From positions 43,183 to 107,182 of the forward strand of contig NZ_JAAIMM010000010.1 in NCBI RefSeq assembly GCF_013300725.1: a DNA stretch of 64,000 nt, in the 5' to 3' direction. A program made the position numbers and the translations under genes. Below the pieces are notes generated by a model. It did not search any database. It saw only the letters and a program-made list of their open reading frames with translations, and was not told the DNA's origin. Below are positions 1 through 8,721 of the stretch, piece after piece; the first letter of the stretch is position 1, and every line of letters begins with the position of its first letter. This stretch comes from Allocoprococcus comes (GTDB taxonomy: Bacteria > Bacillota > Clostridia > Lachnospirales > Lachnospiraceae).

Positions 1-615
1 CTGATCATTTTCTCAGATGAAATTTATGACCGCCTTGTTATGGACGGAAAAGAACATATTTCCATTGCTTCACTGGCACCGGATCTGTTCTGCGTCACTT
101 TCAGCGGACTTTCCAAATCCCATATGATTGCCGGATTCCGTATTGGCTGGATGGTTCTCAGCGGAAATAAAGCAATCGCAAAAGATTATATCGAAGGAAT
201 CAAGATGCTTTCCAATATGCGTCTCTGCTCCAATGTTCCGGCACAGTCTGTTGTTCAGACTGCTCTCTGGGGCAATCAGAGCGTCAACGACTATCTTGTT
301 CCGGGCGGACGTATTTACGAACAGCGCGAATATATTTACAAGGCACTGACTGACATTCCGGGAATCACTGCCGTCAAACCGCAGGCTGCATTTTATATGT
401 TCCCAAAGATCGATGTGAAGAAGTTCAATATTGTAAATGATGAAAAATTTGCACTGGATCTGCTGCAGGATAAGAAGATCCTGATCGTACAGGGAAGTGG
501 ATTTAACTGGAAGCAGCCGGACCATTTCCGAGTGGTATATCTGCCACGAATTGAAGTTCTGAAAGAAGCTGTGGGAAAAATTTCTGATTTCCTGAGTTAT
601 TATAGACAGGGGTAG
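1..615 (+). CDS. PLP-dependent class I/II aminotransferase, 3' part
   Basis: The reading frame is open from the first base of the window, so this is the C-terminal part (about 204 codons) of a gene that begins outside. The first residues give SDEIYDRL, the conserved Asp/Tyr stretch that contacts the pyridine nitrogen of PLP. About 25 residues later comes GLSKSHMIAGFRIGWM, the Schiff-base lysine motif followed by the Arg/Gly segment of fold type I aminotransferases. This fits aspartate/alanine-type (AlaA-like) enzymes; substrate cannot be told from the fragment. The stop is followed after 13 nt by the structured hairpin element at 629-780. Confidence 0.85.
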   Translation: MIIFSDEIYDRLVMDGKEHISIASLAPDLFCVTFSGLSKSHMIAGFRIGWMVLSGNKAIAKDYIEGIKMLSNMRLCSNVPAQSVVQTALWGNQSVNDYLVPGGRIYEQREYIYKALTDIPGITAVKPQAAFYMFPKIDVKKFNIVNDEKFALDLLQDKKILIVQGSGFNWKQPDHFRVVYLPRIEVLKEAVGKISDFLSYYRQG

Positions 616-628
616 AATGATAAGCACC

Positions 629-780
629 GCCAGAAAAGAAACATAGGGTACGGGTTCCGTTGCACTGGACATTCCGATGAGCTCCCGAAACCGTCAATTG
701 TGTCAGCAATGGCTTCCACAATTGACTGGATCTCATCTCCATAGTGCAAAGTCACCCGTACCCTATGTTTCTTTTCTGGC
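629..780. repeat. Conserved-core, variable-stem hairpin element, copy 1
   Basis: A perfect 27-bp inverted repeat (629-655 against 754-780) encloses a 98-nt core that folds further. TTGCACT 660-666 pairs with 743-749, GATGAG 676-681 with 732-737, and a perfect 10-bp stem 693-702 pairs with 717-726, closing a 14-nt loop (703-716). The 86 nt from 662 to 747 are repeated with about 12 mismatches at 36730-36815, where the outer stem is a completely different sequence. It lies just after a plus-strand gene. There is no T-tract, so it is not a normal intrinsic terminator. Strand of action is unknown. Confidence 0.85.
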
Positions 781-883
781 TCCTTCTGCAATTTTACTGC
801 GTCTATGAATATTAACAGAAATAGAATCTTTTGCCATGTGAAAAATATATGGACTTAATTTACATTTTTATATTTTAATTTTC

Positions 884-2368
884 TTATGAAAGTAATGCTC
901 TCACTGCTTCTCCGTCAAACACAACTTCTTTTACATGATTAACCTCGATCTGATACAGTGCATTTGCTGCAATGTGCTCGGCCGCCTGCTCCAGATCACG
1001 GATTCCTGATGTATGGGAGTAAAGTTCAATGATCACATCCAGGGCATCATCTGTCACTGTACACTCATCCTGACGAAGGCTCATTCTCTTCAGAATCTTC
1101 GGAAGTGCAAATCTGGAGAAGATAATCTTCTTCTCTTCCGGTGTGTAATCCGGAATATCAATAACCGCAAAACGGGACATGATCGGCGCACTGATCTGAT
1201 CCTTTTCATTGGCAGTTGCGATTGGGTATACACCAACTGTCGGAACATTACACTCGATATAGTTATCTGTAAATCCAAGGTTATCCAAGAGAGTAAGCAG
1301 TACATCCGCCGGATTTCCATTTCCTTTTCCGGATGCCGCTTTATCCAGCTCGTTGATGATAAATACCAGATTGGATTCTCCTGCCGCTGCAAATGCTTCC
1401 ATAATGATACCCGGTTTTGCGTTGGCATATACACGGGAACTTCCGGTAAGCTGCTCCGGATCATTGATAGAACTCATATCCAGGGTTGTCCACGGAAGCT
1501 TCAGGATACGTGCGATCGCATAGGCAATCTGGGATTTACCGGTTCCGGCAGGTCCGATCAGAAGGATTCCGTATGCCGGGAGCGTGTGCGTTCTGTTGAT
1601 CTGGATGATCGTCTCAATGATTCTCTGTTTAACACGTTCCATTCCATAAAGTTCTTCATCCAGGATTCTTCTTGCCTCATCCGGATCAATAGATTCAAAA
1701 TAATTGCTCTTCCACTGAATATTCATCATGATTGAAAGAGCTCTCTGCGCATGTCTTCTTTCTTCCGGTGACACTTCATGTGATCTTGCAACAGCAAGGT
1801 TTCTTCTTGCCCACAGACGGATATTGTCCGGAAGGGTTCTTCCTGCACAGTTCATAAAATCGGTGATACTCTGCAGACTTGTCAGCTTCATGCTGTCGCC
1901 GTCCTCTTCCATTTCCTCATCCACTGCTTCTTCTGTCGGTGCACTGCTTGCGAAAAGACGCTCGATCATGAACTGCAGGAAACCATCTTCAGCTGAAAGC
2001 TTGGTTGCCCCACCGAATGCGATCTCCCGGATCTTGTATACTGCATAGCCGTCTGCACGGTTTTCACCGGAAAGACGGACATTGATGTGATTCTCGCCCA
2101 GCCATTTGATCAGGCTTACAAATCTCGCATCGATCTGGAGAATGTCCGCACTTACAGTTCCATCCTCTTCATCAAACTCAAAGGATGTCTTCTTGATCGG
2201 GTTTGTGAAAACACCGCAGGAATGGTGTTTCCATTTCCGGTTGCTGTTATCAAGAACCAGCATCGGTTTCTCCGCTGTCGCTTCTGTCTCATTCGAGCGG
2301 AATGTTGTATAAGTACATTCCGGGGCCTTTTTTTCATCTGGTGTGTGTTTAAAATCAAAAACTGGCAT
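884..2368 (-). CDS. Lon-like AAA+ ATPase without protease domain
   Basis: 494 aa. Residues 236-494 resemble the AAA+ module of Lon: a YGMERVKQRI entry helix, Walker A GPAGTGKS at 272-279, a Walker B segment at about 333-342, sensor-1 TAN near 385 and an arginine finger in MSRF at about 397-400. The Walker B reads FIINELDK, with Asn where Lon has the Mg-binding Asp; the catalytic Glu is kept. The protein ends after the helical lid, so the Ser-Lys peptidase domain is absent. The N-terminal 220 residues are not the usual Lon substrate domain, with an acidic stretch at 146-157. It may be an unfoldase or remodelling factor. Start supported by AAGGAG about 8 nt upstream. Confidence 0.8.
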   Translation of the reverse strand: MPVFDFKHTPDEKKAPECTYTTFRSNETEATAEKPMLVLDNSNRKWKHHSCGVFTNPIKKTSFEFDEEDGTVSADILQIDARFVSLIKWLGENHINVRLSGENRADGYAVYKIREIAFGGATKLSAEDGFLQFMIERLFASSAPTEEAVDEEMEEDGDSMKLTSLQSITDFMNCAGRTLPDNIRLWARRNLAVARSHEVSPEERRHAQRALSIMMNIQWKSNYFESIDPDEARRILDEELYGMERVKQRIIETIIQINRTHTLPAYGILLIGPAGTGKSQIAYAIARILKLPWTTLDMSSINDPEQLTGSSRVYANAKPGIIMEAFAAAGESNLVFIINELDKAASGKGNGNPADVLLTLLDNLGFTDNYIECNVPTVGVYPIATANEKDQISAPIMSRFAVIDIPDYTPEEKKIIFSRFALPKILKRMSLRQDECTVTDDALDVIIELYSHTSGIRDLEQAAEHIAANALYQIEVNHVKEVVFDGEAVRALLS

Positions 2369-2501
2369 GATTTTTACTCCTTTTTCCTTTTATATTCGCT
2401 CTTTCAAATTGTATATTCTTGCATATTTTATGAATAGTCTGTACCTATCTTAACATATTTACTGTATATCTGAAAGATGAAACCTTTTCTTCCTGGCATT
2501 T

Positions 2502-2813
2502 TTATTCACTTAGATTTTTATTTTCCTTCTGCTCCAGTCCTGCAAAAAACAGCTCATAAAAATCATCTTCTCCTTCCAGTTTCGGTGAATTTTCCCCACC
2601 TCCATTGGTGCTCCGCTTCATCTCAGCATGAAATTCTTCTCCGGCACAGATCAGCTCCATTTCATAAATCTCATAACCAAGCTCCCTGCATACTCTGCAA
2701 AATGCACTGAACGGTTCTTCTTCTTTTCTGGTTGCAAGAAGCTTTTCTTTTATGTCCTCTTCTTTTGCCGCCCGGTGCTGAAGTTCATCCAGCATTCCAT
2801 AAATATCTGCCAT
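2502..2813 (-). CDS. Small Nif11-like protein
   Basis: 103 aa. Residues 1-55 resemble the Nif11 fold: a helical stretch with KEKLLATRKEEE and then a C-terminal LGYEIYEMEL like the Gly-Tyr-x-(I/L)-(S/Y)-x-x-E-L ending of Nif11 domains. It is followed by NGGGE and an acidic tail. Nif11 domains occur both in nitrogen-fixation-associated proteins and as leaders of RiPP precursors. No modification enzyme is nearby, so a RiPP role is not supported. It sits 33 nt after sbcC on the same strand with a good AAGGAG site, and precedes the Lon-like gene. The family assignment is by eye and tentative; a short protein of unknown function is the safe reading. Confidence 0.5.
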   Translation of the reverse strand: MADIYGMLDELQHRAAKEEDIKEKLLATRKEEEPFSAFCRVCRELGYEIYEMELICAGEEFHAEMKRSTNGGGENSPKLEGEDDFYELFFAGLEQKENKNLSE

Positions 2814-2846
2814 TTTCCAATCTCTCCTTCTCTATCCTTATGCAGA

Positions 2847-5639
2847 TCAGTCAATCTTAAGTTCCACTCTGCTGCCACCTGCTTTTTCTTTTGTTACCAC
2901 GATCTGTTTATCAATTCTTACCTTCAGTTCCTGCACATGGGAAATGATTCCCACCAGACGGTTACCTTCCGTAAGACCGTTTAGTGCTTTCATCGCCTGT
3001 TCCAGCGACTCCTCATCCAACGAGCCGAATCCTTCATCGACAAACATGGTATCCAGTTGGATCCCTCCTGCCGATGCCTGGATCTCATCGGAAAGTCCAA
3101 GTGCCAGCGAAAGAGAAGCTTTAAAGGATTCCCCGCCGGAAAGCGTCTTCACGCTTCGCTCAGAACCATTGTAATGATCGATCACATTCAGTTCCAGACC
3201 ACTCTGGCTCTTCCGGTCATCGGTATTTGTCTGTCTTTTCAGCTCATACTGTCCGCCGCTCATCACCATAAATCTTGTATTTGCACGGGCAATGATCCGG
3301 TCAAAATAGTTGGTCTGGATGTAGGTCTCAAACTTGATCTTTTCTTTGGATCCGCCTTTGATCTTTCCATTTACCGTATCGGAAATTTCGCGCACCTGTG
3401 TCCAGTTCCGTTCAAGTTCCAGAAGCCTTGCACTCTGCTTATCAATCTCATGCAGGATTTTCTGATTCGTTTCATAGCGAATCTTCAACGTATCCATCTG
3501 CTTTTGAAGTTCTTTCTTCGCCCCCGATACTTCCTGCCGCGCCTGTACAAGTTCTTCCATATCAGTCTCTTTATTGCCTGCGATCTGCTTCTCCAGCGTT
3601 TTCTTCTTCGTCTTCGCTGCTTCCACCGTCTGGCTGCATTCCCGAAACGCTTTCTGGGCAATATCCAGATTCTTATCCATCTCTTTTTTCCGCTTTTCCA
3701 GCTCTTTGATCTGCTGCTCCGCTTCCGCTTTCTCCGGAAATTCCAGTTTGCCACGCACCTTCACAGCCTGCTCCTCTATATTTGCTTTATCCCTCTCAGA
3801 CACAAGGAGCTGATTCTTTCGCTCCTGCTCCTCCTCCTGAAGCTTTTTCTGCATCTGCTCCAGTTCCGGAATCTCTGTTTCCAGCTTCTGCTTATCTGCC
3901 ACTGCTTCTTTAGCTACTTCCAGCTTTTTCCGTAAGTCCTTTTCTGCCTCACCGAGTGCATTCATCTGCTGTCCGATGAACGTCAGCGATTTTTCAATCT
4001 CTTCTTCCTGTATGCTGCTGTCAAAACTTTTCACACTCTTTTGGATTTCTTCTTCCAACGCTTTTAACTGAACCAGTTTTGCATTTGCGCTAAGGCTCGC
4101 ATCATTCGTCTTTTTCTCCACATCGGCAGTCTCTTTCCGGTATTTTTCAAGCTCTTCTTTTTCCGGTGCACCTTCCGTCATCTGTGCCGGACATGGATGG
4201 TGAATCGATCCGCACACCGGACACGGCTCTCCCGCTTTCAGAACCTTTGCAAGAATCCCCGCCTGCTCGTCCAGAAATGCTCTCTCCATCCAGGCAAGCT
4301 GTGTCTTTCGCTCTGTACATTCCTCCTGCATGACAAGGTATGCCTTCTGCGCCTCTTCCACACTTTTCTTCTGTCTTTGGTATCTTTTATATTGAATAAG
4401 AATGTCTTCTGCCGCTTCTTTTCTTACTGAAACCTCTTTTTGTTCTGCGGTAACTTTCAGAACTTTAATTTCCGCATCCTTCAGCTGTTCCAGTAAATTC
4501 TTTTTCTGTTCCAGCTGCTCCTGCATCTGCGCTTTCTTTTCCTGATACTGGCTTTCCCGGCCCTTTAATATCTCAATCTGTTTCTCAAGCTCTTTGATCT
4601 GCTTCTGTAGTTTTTTCAGCTCGTCATACTCTGCAAGCTTTTCCTGCCTCTTTCCAATCTCTTCTGCCAGACGTTCTCTTTCCGGCACTTTTTTCTGTTC
4701 TTCTTTCAGTGCCACTTCCAGTTCTTCAAGCTGAGGTATCTTCTCCGCTATCGTCTGCTCCGCTTTTTCCAGTTCCTTTTTCGCACGTTCCACCGCTTCT
4801 GCTTTTCCAAGTCTTCGGTTCAATTCCTCCAAATTTTTTTCAATTTCGGTCAGATCCTTCTTCTTTTCTTTGAGTAGCCCGGCATCCTGATCCGTCAGGG
4901 TTTCCAACACTTCCAGAACCTTATCCGCATGAACCACTGCTTTGCTCTCCCGGATCTTTTTCACATCCGCAGCAAGCACGTCATCCTCATCACAGCTGAT
5001 ATCCTTCATATACTGCAAAATACTTTTGCTGACATCCTCGTACTGTTCCTGCATTTTGCTGCTTGCATTTTTCATTTTTTCCTGAAATGCAAGATACGGC
5101 CTGGTATGGAAAATCTCCCGGAAAATTTTGCTGCGCTCCTCCGTTTTTGAAAACAGCAGCTTCATAAAATCTCCCTGCGCCAGCATTGCAATCTGGGTAA
5201 ATTGTCCCCGGTCAAGACCGATCAGTTCTGTCACCGCTTTTGTGACCTCTTTTGCCTTTGTGACCGGCAACCTGTCATCCGGAAATTCCAGTATCGCATC
5301 CGCTCTTTGCAGCGTCATGCCCTCGCCCCTGTCCTTCGGGCGCATGTACTCCGGATTTCTCCGGATATGATAGATCTGCCCCTGATAGAGGAAATCCAGT
5401 TCTATAAAGGTCGGCGTCTTCGGATCCGCATATTTGCTGCGCAGCATCCCCGGCTCTCTTTCATTTCCGCTTGCCTCACCATAAAGCGCAAATGCGATCG
5501 CATCAAAAATCGTGGTCTTTCCGGCACCGGTATCACCGGTGATCAGATAAAGCCCCCGCTCTCCAAGTTCATCCAGAATGATCTCTGTCTCTTTTGCATA
5601 CGGTCCGAATGCAGAAATCGTAAGTTTTATCGGTCTCAT
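2847..5639 (-). CDS. sbcC: DNA repair exonuclease subunit SbcC
   Basis: 930 aa SMC-like ATPase of the SbcCD (Rad50/Mre11) complex, which opens and cleaves DNA hairpins and processes double-strand ends. Walker A GDTGAGKTT is near residue 35. Long heptad-rich coiled coils run from about 200 to 780 and are interrupted by the zinc hook CPVCG near 470, which joins two SbcC molecules. The C-terminal ABC signature LSGGESFKASL is followed by Walker B MFVDEGFGSLD. The first four bases overlap the end of sbcD (ATGA arrangement), so the two are translationally coupled. The complex is notable here because the window holds several long perfect palindromes, the class of substrate SbcCD attacks. Confidence 0.96.
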   Translation of the reverse strand: MRPIKLTISAFGPYAKETEIILDELGERGLYLITGDTGAGKTTIFDAIAFALYGEASGNEREPGMLRSKYADPKTPTFIELDFLYQGQIYHIRRNPEYMRPKDRGEGMTLQRADAILEFPDDRLPVTKAKEVTKAVTELIGLDRGQFTQIAMLAQGDFMKLLFSKTEERSKIFREIFHTRPYLAFQEKMKNASSKMQEQYEDVSKSILQYMKDISCDEDDVLAADVKKIRESKAVVHADKVLEVLETLTDQDAGLLKEKKKDLTEIEKNLEELNRRLGKAEAVERAKKELEKAEQTIAEKIPQLEELEVALKEEQKKVPERERLAEEIGKRQEKLAEYDELKKLQKQIKELEKQIEILKGRESQYQEKKAQMQEQLEQKKNLLEQLKDAEIKVLKVTAEQKEVSVRKEAAEDILIQYKRYQRQKKSVEEAQKAYLVMQEECTERKTQLAWMERAFLDEQAGILAKVLKAGEPCPVCGSIHHPCPAQMTEGAPEKEELEKYRKETADVEKKTNDASLSANAKLVQLKALEEEIQKSVKSFDSSIQEEEIEKSLTFIGQQMNALGEAEKDLRKKLEVAKEAVADKQKLETEIPELEQMQKKLQEEEQERKNQLLVSERDKANIEEQAVKVRGKLEFPEKAEAEQQIKELEKRKKEMDKNLDIAQKAFRECSQTVEAAKTKKKTLEKQIAGNKETDMEELVQARQEVSGAKKELQKQMDTLKIRYETNQKILHEIDKQSARLLELERNWTQVREISDTVNGKIKGGSKEKIKFETYIQTNYFDRIIARANTRFMVMSGGQYELKRQTNTDDRKSQSGLELNVIDHYNGSERSVKTLSGGESFKASLSLALGLSDEIQASAGGIQLDTMFVDEGFGSLDEESLEQAMKALNGLTEGNRLVGIISHVQELKVRIDKQIVVTKEKAGGSRVELKID

Positions 5640-6772
5640 CTTTCATCCTCCCATATCTCTTCCATCATTCCTCTGGCAATCTCTTCCTGCTCATCCGTCA
5701 TCGGCTGGTTGTTCTGAAGCTCATAGAACTCTTTTAAAAGCTCCATCGGGGATTTCTCTTCTACCTCTGCTGTTCCTCTCACCGTCACAGCCGCTCTCGT
5801 CCGCAGATTGTCATAAGACAGTTTCATGATATTCGGATAAATCGTTCTGAGTTTCCCGATCGCATCCGGAATATCCTCTTCATCGGTCAGCGTAATATGC
5901 AGATAATCGTCCGTTTTCATATCCTTGTAAAAATCCAGCGCAGTCACTTCCATGTAAGTTCCTCTGATCTCCTGCATATCATGTTTCGGCAAAAATGGAA
6001 TCTGCTGAATATTTATCTTTCCTTTTTCTTCTACATCCACGATGACTACTGACTTTTTCTGGTTAGCTTCGGAAAAGGAATATTTGAGTGGCGTTCCGGA
6101 ATACCGCACTGTCTCTTTCCCGATCTTCTGCGGTCCGTGGAGATGTCCAAGTGCCACATAATCAAATCCGTCAAATATCGAAGCGTCCACATCATCCAGA
6201 CCACCCACTGACAGTTCTTCCGAATCACACCTTGCCGCACCGGTCACGAACTGATGCGCAAGCAGGATATTTCGTTTGTCTGTGTCGATCTGCATATGCT
6301 GCACTGCCGCATTTACCGCGTCCTGATAGGTGATGATCTCTTCCTCCGGATACACTCTTTTTACCAGAGACGGCTTCACAAATGGAAGCATGTAAATATG
6401 GATCTCACCGTACCGGTCACTTATCGTTATCGGTTCTACATCCGACTCAAATACCGGTGAAAGATAGATCTGTCTGCTGCTCATCAGTCTTGAACCGAAA
6501 GCAACTCTTTCTGCTGAATCATGGTTTCCACTGATCAGAAACACCGGCAGTTCCCGCGCGGCGATCCTTGTCAGGAAATCATCCAGAAGCCGCACTGCTT
6601 CCGCAGACGGAATCACTTTGTCGTAAACGTCACCCGCAATCAGAACAGCTTCCACCTTCTGCTCATCGATAATATTCAGTATCTCTTTTAAAATATATGC
6701 CTGATCCTCCAGCATGGAAAATTCATTCACACGCTTGCCGAGGTGCAGGTCTGATAAATGAAGAAATCGCAT
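5636..6772 (-). CDS. sbcD: DNA repair exonuclease subunit SbcD
   Basis: 378 aa Mre11-like metallophosphoesterase, the nuclease subunit of SbcCD. The calcineurin-like motifs are visible in order: SDLHLGK (7-13), GDVYDK (47-52), SGNHDS (81-86) and GHLHGPQ near 215, which supply the two-metal site. Length is normal for the family. It is the upstream gene of the sbcDC pair and overlaps sbcC by four bases. 26 nt separate its start from the end of the upstream HTH-AAA-nuclease gene, so read-through from that gene is possible. Confidence 0.96.
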   Translation of the reverse strand: MRFLHLSDLHLGKRVNEFSMLEDQAYILKEILNIIDEQKVEAVLIAGDVYDKVIPSAEAVRLLDDFLTRIAARELPVFLISGNHDSAERVAFGSRLMSSRQIYLSPVFESDVEPITISDRYGEIHIYMLPFVKPSLVKRVYPEEEIITYQDAVNAAVQHMQIDTDKRNILLAHQFVTGAARCDSEELSVGGLDDVDASIFDGFDYVALGHLHGPQKIGKETVRYSGTPLKYSFSEANQKKSVVIVDVEEKGKINIQQIPFLPKHDMQEIRGTYMEVTALDFYKDMKTDDYLHITLTDEEDIPDAIGKLRTIYPNIMKLSYDNLRTRAAVTVRGTAEVEEKSPMELLKEFYELQNNQPMTDEQEEIARGMMEEIWEDER

Positions 6773-6798
6773 GGTTTTCTTCCTCCATAAATGCCTGA

Positions 6799-8547
6799 TT
6801 AAAGAGTAATCTCTTCTATTTTACAGGTATGTTCTTTCGTTGCTTTTTTGTAATTAATTCCTACTAACAGTACTTCTCCATGATATTCTTTCAGACTCTT
6901 CGGATAATTTCTTTTCTTTATCTGAGCAAGCGCAGCCTCTTCCGTCTGATTCCATTTCAGTTCTACAATAATTGCCGGTTTCTCACTTCCTGCTTTTGGA
7001 TAGAATACAATATCTGCAATTCCTTTTCCTGCCGGAAGTTCTTCCATCTTTGTATAATAATCCTTACTGCTCAGATATGCCATTTTTACAACCGATCTAA
7101 GTGCCTGCTCATTATTATAGAAAATTTCTGCTGTATCCTCGTCATGAATTTCATCGATAATGTCTGCTACCGTTTCTCCATCTTTTTTCCAAGTTGCTTC
7201 CAGAATATTATCAGAACGGATCACCGCTTTCATAAGCTCCTGTCTGTTTCCATTTTTAATAGCACGGATAAACTCCTGCCGGATTTCCGCATTTGGAATA
7301 AATACCGTCCTGTCATCTTCATTGTACGCCAGATATCCGAGATGAATCAGCAAAGTAAGCACATCATCTCTGCTTTTCATGGAAGTCATATCATTTTGGA
7401 AGGAACCCGTATCCACTTCACAGGTCGCTCCACCAAGCATATCAATCACAGCATCTTTAAGACCATCAAAATTCAGGTCAATATAATCTCTGAGTGCTTC
7501 ATAAGTCTCCGTTTTTGTCCAGTAACTGCTGTATTTATTCCGAAGAATTGATTCCATAACGGACTTTGGATTATACGCATGGATTCCTCCGACATAGTAT
7601 CCGTCATACCACTGCCGCATCACCCGGTAATCTTTTTCATATTTCTGGCAGAGATACTGTACCTCTTCTTCGGTAAATCCAATATATTTCTGCAGGGGAC
7701 TTGGTTCTACCATCGTATACTCATAAAAATCACTGACTGCCGATTCGTGTCCGTACTTCTTGATCGGTAATATACCAGTCATATAGACGCCTGCAAAAAG
7801 CTGGTCTGTCAGACTACTCTTGAACAGGGAACGAAGCAGTAAAATATAAGAATCCAGAATTGTCTCTTTTCCTTTGCACTCGCGGAACATAGCATCCCAT
7901 TCATCAATAATAAGGATTATCTTCTCTCCGGTAATTTTGTAAATCATACAAAGTGCATCCAGAAGCTTTGACTGCCCTTTTACTACCGGATATGCTTTTG
8001 CCAGATCTTCTATGATTTCCCGCTCCATCTGTTCTACCAACGTATCATCCTGCTTCATTGTAGACAAAAACAAAGTAATATCCAGATAAATCACATCGTA
8101 ATGATTGAGATATTTTTCAAAAGTCGCATCCCTCGAAATCTCAAGATCCGAAAATAATTCACGGGAATCACACCCTTTACTATAGTATGCACACAGCATC
8201 TTTGTCGCAAAAGATTTTCCGAAACGTCTCGGTCTGCTGACACAGATCAGCTTCTGTGGCGTATTCAGACAACGGTTTACAAATGCGATCAGACCGGATT
8301 TATCAATATATTCACTATTTCGGATGGTGGAAAATCCTTCATTCCCAAGATTCAGGTATTTTTCACCAATTAGATCTGGCTGTTTTTCACCAGATCTTTT
8401 TGATTCATATACGGCATCTTCCGGTATCATCCAACGCTGTCCTTTTTTTACTGCACCATATATTTGTCCGCTTTTGCACAGCGCATTTACCTGACGTTTT
8501 GAAAGATTCCATTTATCTGCTGCCTGTAGAGATGTTATATATTCCAT
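6799..8547 (-). CDS. HTH + AAA-ATPase-like + PD-(D/E)XK nuclease-like protein
   Basis: 582 aa. Residues 1-50 form an excisionase/MerR-like winged-helix DNA-binding domain (ITSLQAADKWNLSKRQV, then GQRWMIPEDA). An AAA-ATPase-like domain follows, with P-loop RPRRFGKS at 105-112 and the family's preceding IDKSGLI, then IILIIDEWD as Walker B. The last 70 residues carry the PD-(D/E)XK pattern of the PDDEXK_9 family (DIVFYP, then IIVELKW). Such ATPase/nuclease proteins are abundant in gut Firmicutes and their role is not established. The N-terminal HTH fusion is common but not universal. The start at 8547 was chosen over 8613 because AAAGGA lies 8 nt before it, and the longer frame would run through the palindrome at 8596-8630. 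Confidence 0.85.
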   Translation of the reverse strand: MEYITSLQAADKWNLSKRQVNALCKSGQIYGAVKKGQRWMIPEDAVYESKRSGEKQPDLIGEKYLNLGNEGFSTIRNSEYIDKSGLIAFVNRCLNTPQKLICVSRPRRFGKSFATKMLCAYYSKGCDSRELFSDLEISRDATFEKYLNHYDVIYLDITLFLSTMKQDDTLVEQMEREIIEDLAKAYPVVKGQSKLLDALCMIYKITGEKIILIIDEWDAMFRECKGKETILDSYILLLRSLFKSSLTDQLFAGVYMTGILPIKKYGHESAVSDFYEYTMVEPSPLQKYIGFTEEEVQYLCQKYEKDYRVMRQWYDGYYVGGIHAYNPKSVMESILRNKYSSYWTKTETYEALRDYIDLNFDGLKDAVIDMLGGATCEVDTGSFQNDMTSMKSRDDVLTLLIHLGYLAYNEDDRTVFIPNAEIRQEFIRAIKNGNRQELMKAVIRSDNILEATWKKDGETVADIIDEIHDEDTAEIFYNNEQALRSVVKMAYLSSKDYYTKMEELPAGKGIADIVFYPKAGSEKPAIIVELKWNQTEEAALAQIKKRNYPKSLKEYHGEVLLVGINYKKATKEHTCKIEEITL

Positions 8548-8595
8548 TGAATTCATCCTTTCTGACTTAATTTCTGTTATTCTAATTATAACCGG

Positions 8596-8630
8596 GAAGT
8601 GGGAAGTAAGCAATGCTTACTTCCCACTTC
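8596..8630. repeat. Perfect 17-bp palindrome in a divergent intergenic region
   Basis: Left arm 8596-8612 and right arm 8614-8630 are exact reverse complements around one central base. It lies between the divergent starts of the HTH-AAA-nuclease gene (8547, minus) and the MFS gene (8722, plus). No gene ends here, so a terminator role is unlikely. It could be an operator for the HTH domain of the neighbouring protein or a relic of a mobile element. Confidence 0.75.
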
Positions 8631-8721
8631 TCTATATATTTCTTTCTTTATAAATTCATGTATGATATACTAAAGAATAACTGTATTTCATTCACAAATA
8701 TTATCAAAAAAAGATACACTC

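Noticed and set aside
629..780. Invertible promoter (phase-variation inverton)
   Set aside because: Perfect inverted repeats flank a short segment, but the segment is itself a nested hairpin shared with another locus, contains no clear promoter, and no recombinase is nearby.
600..791. Minus-strand peptide HYGDE...ADTI in the hairpin element as a gene
   Set aside because: A similar peptide appears in the second copy, but the frames run into unrelated stem sequence, lack ribosome binding sites, and substitutions follow base pairing.
2847..5639. Long plus-strand open frames opposite sbcC
   Set aside because: They lack ribosome binding sites and give Leu/Phe/Ser/Cys-rich sequence typical of the antisense of Lys/Glu-rich coiled coils.
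8596..8630. Palindrome as a transcription terminator
   Set aside because: It lies between two divergent gene starts; no transcript is expected to end there.
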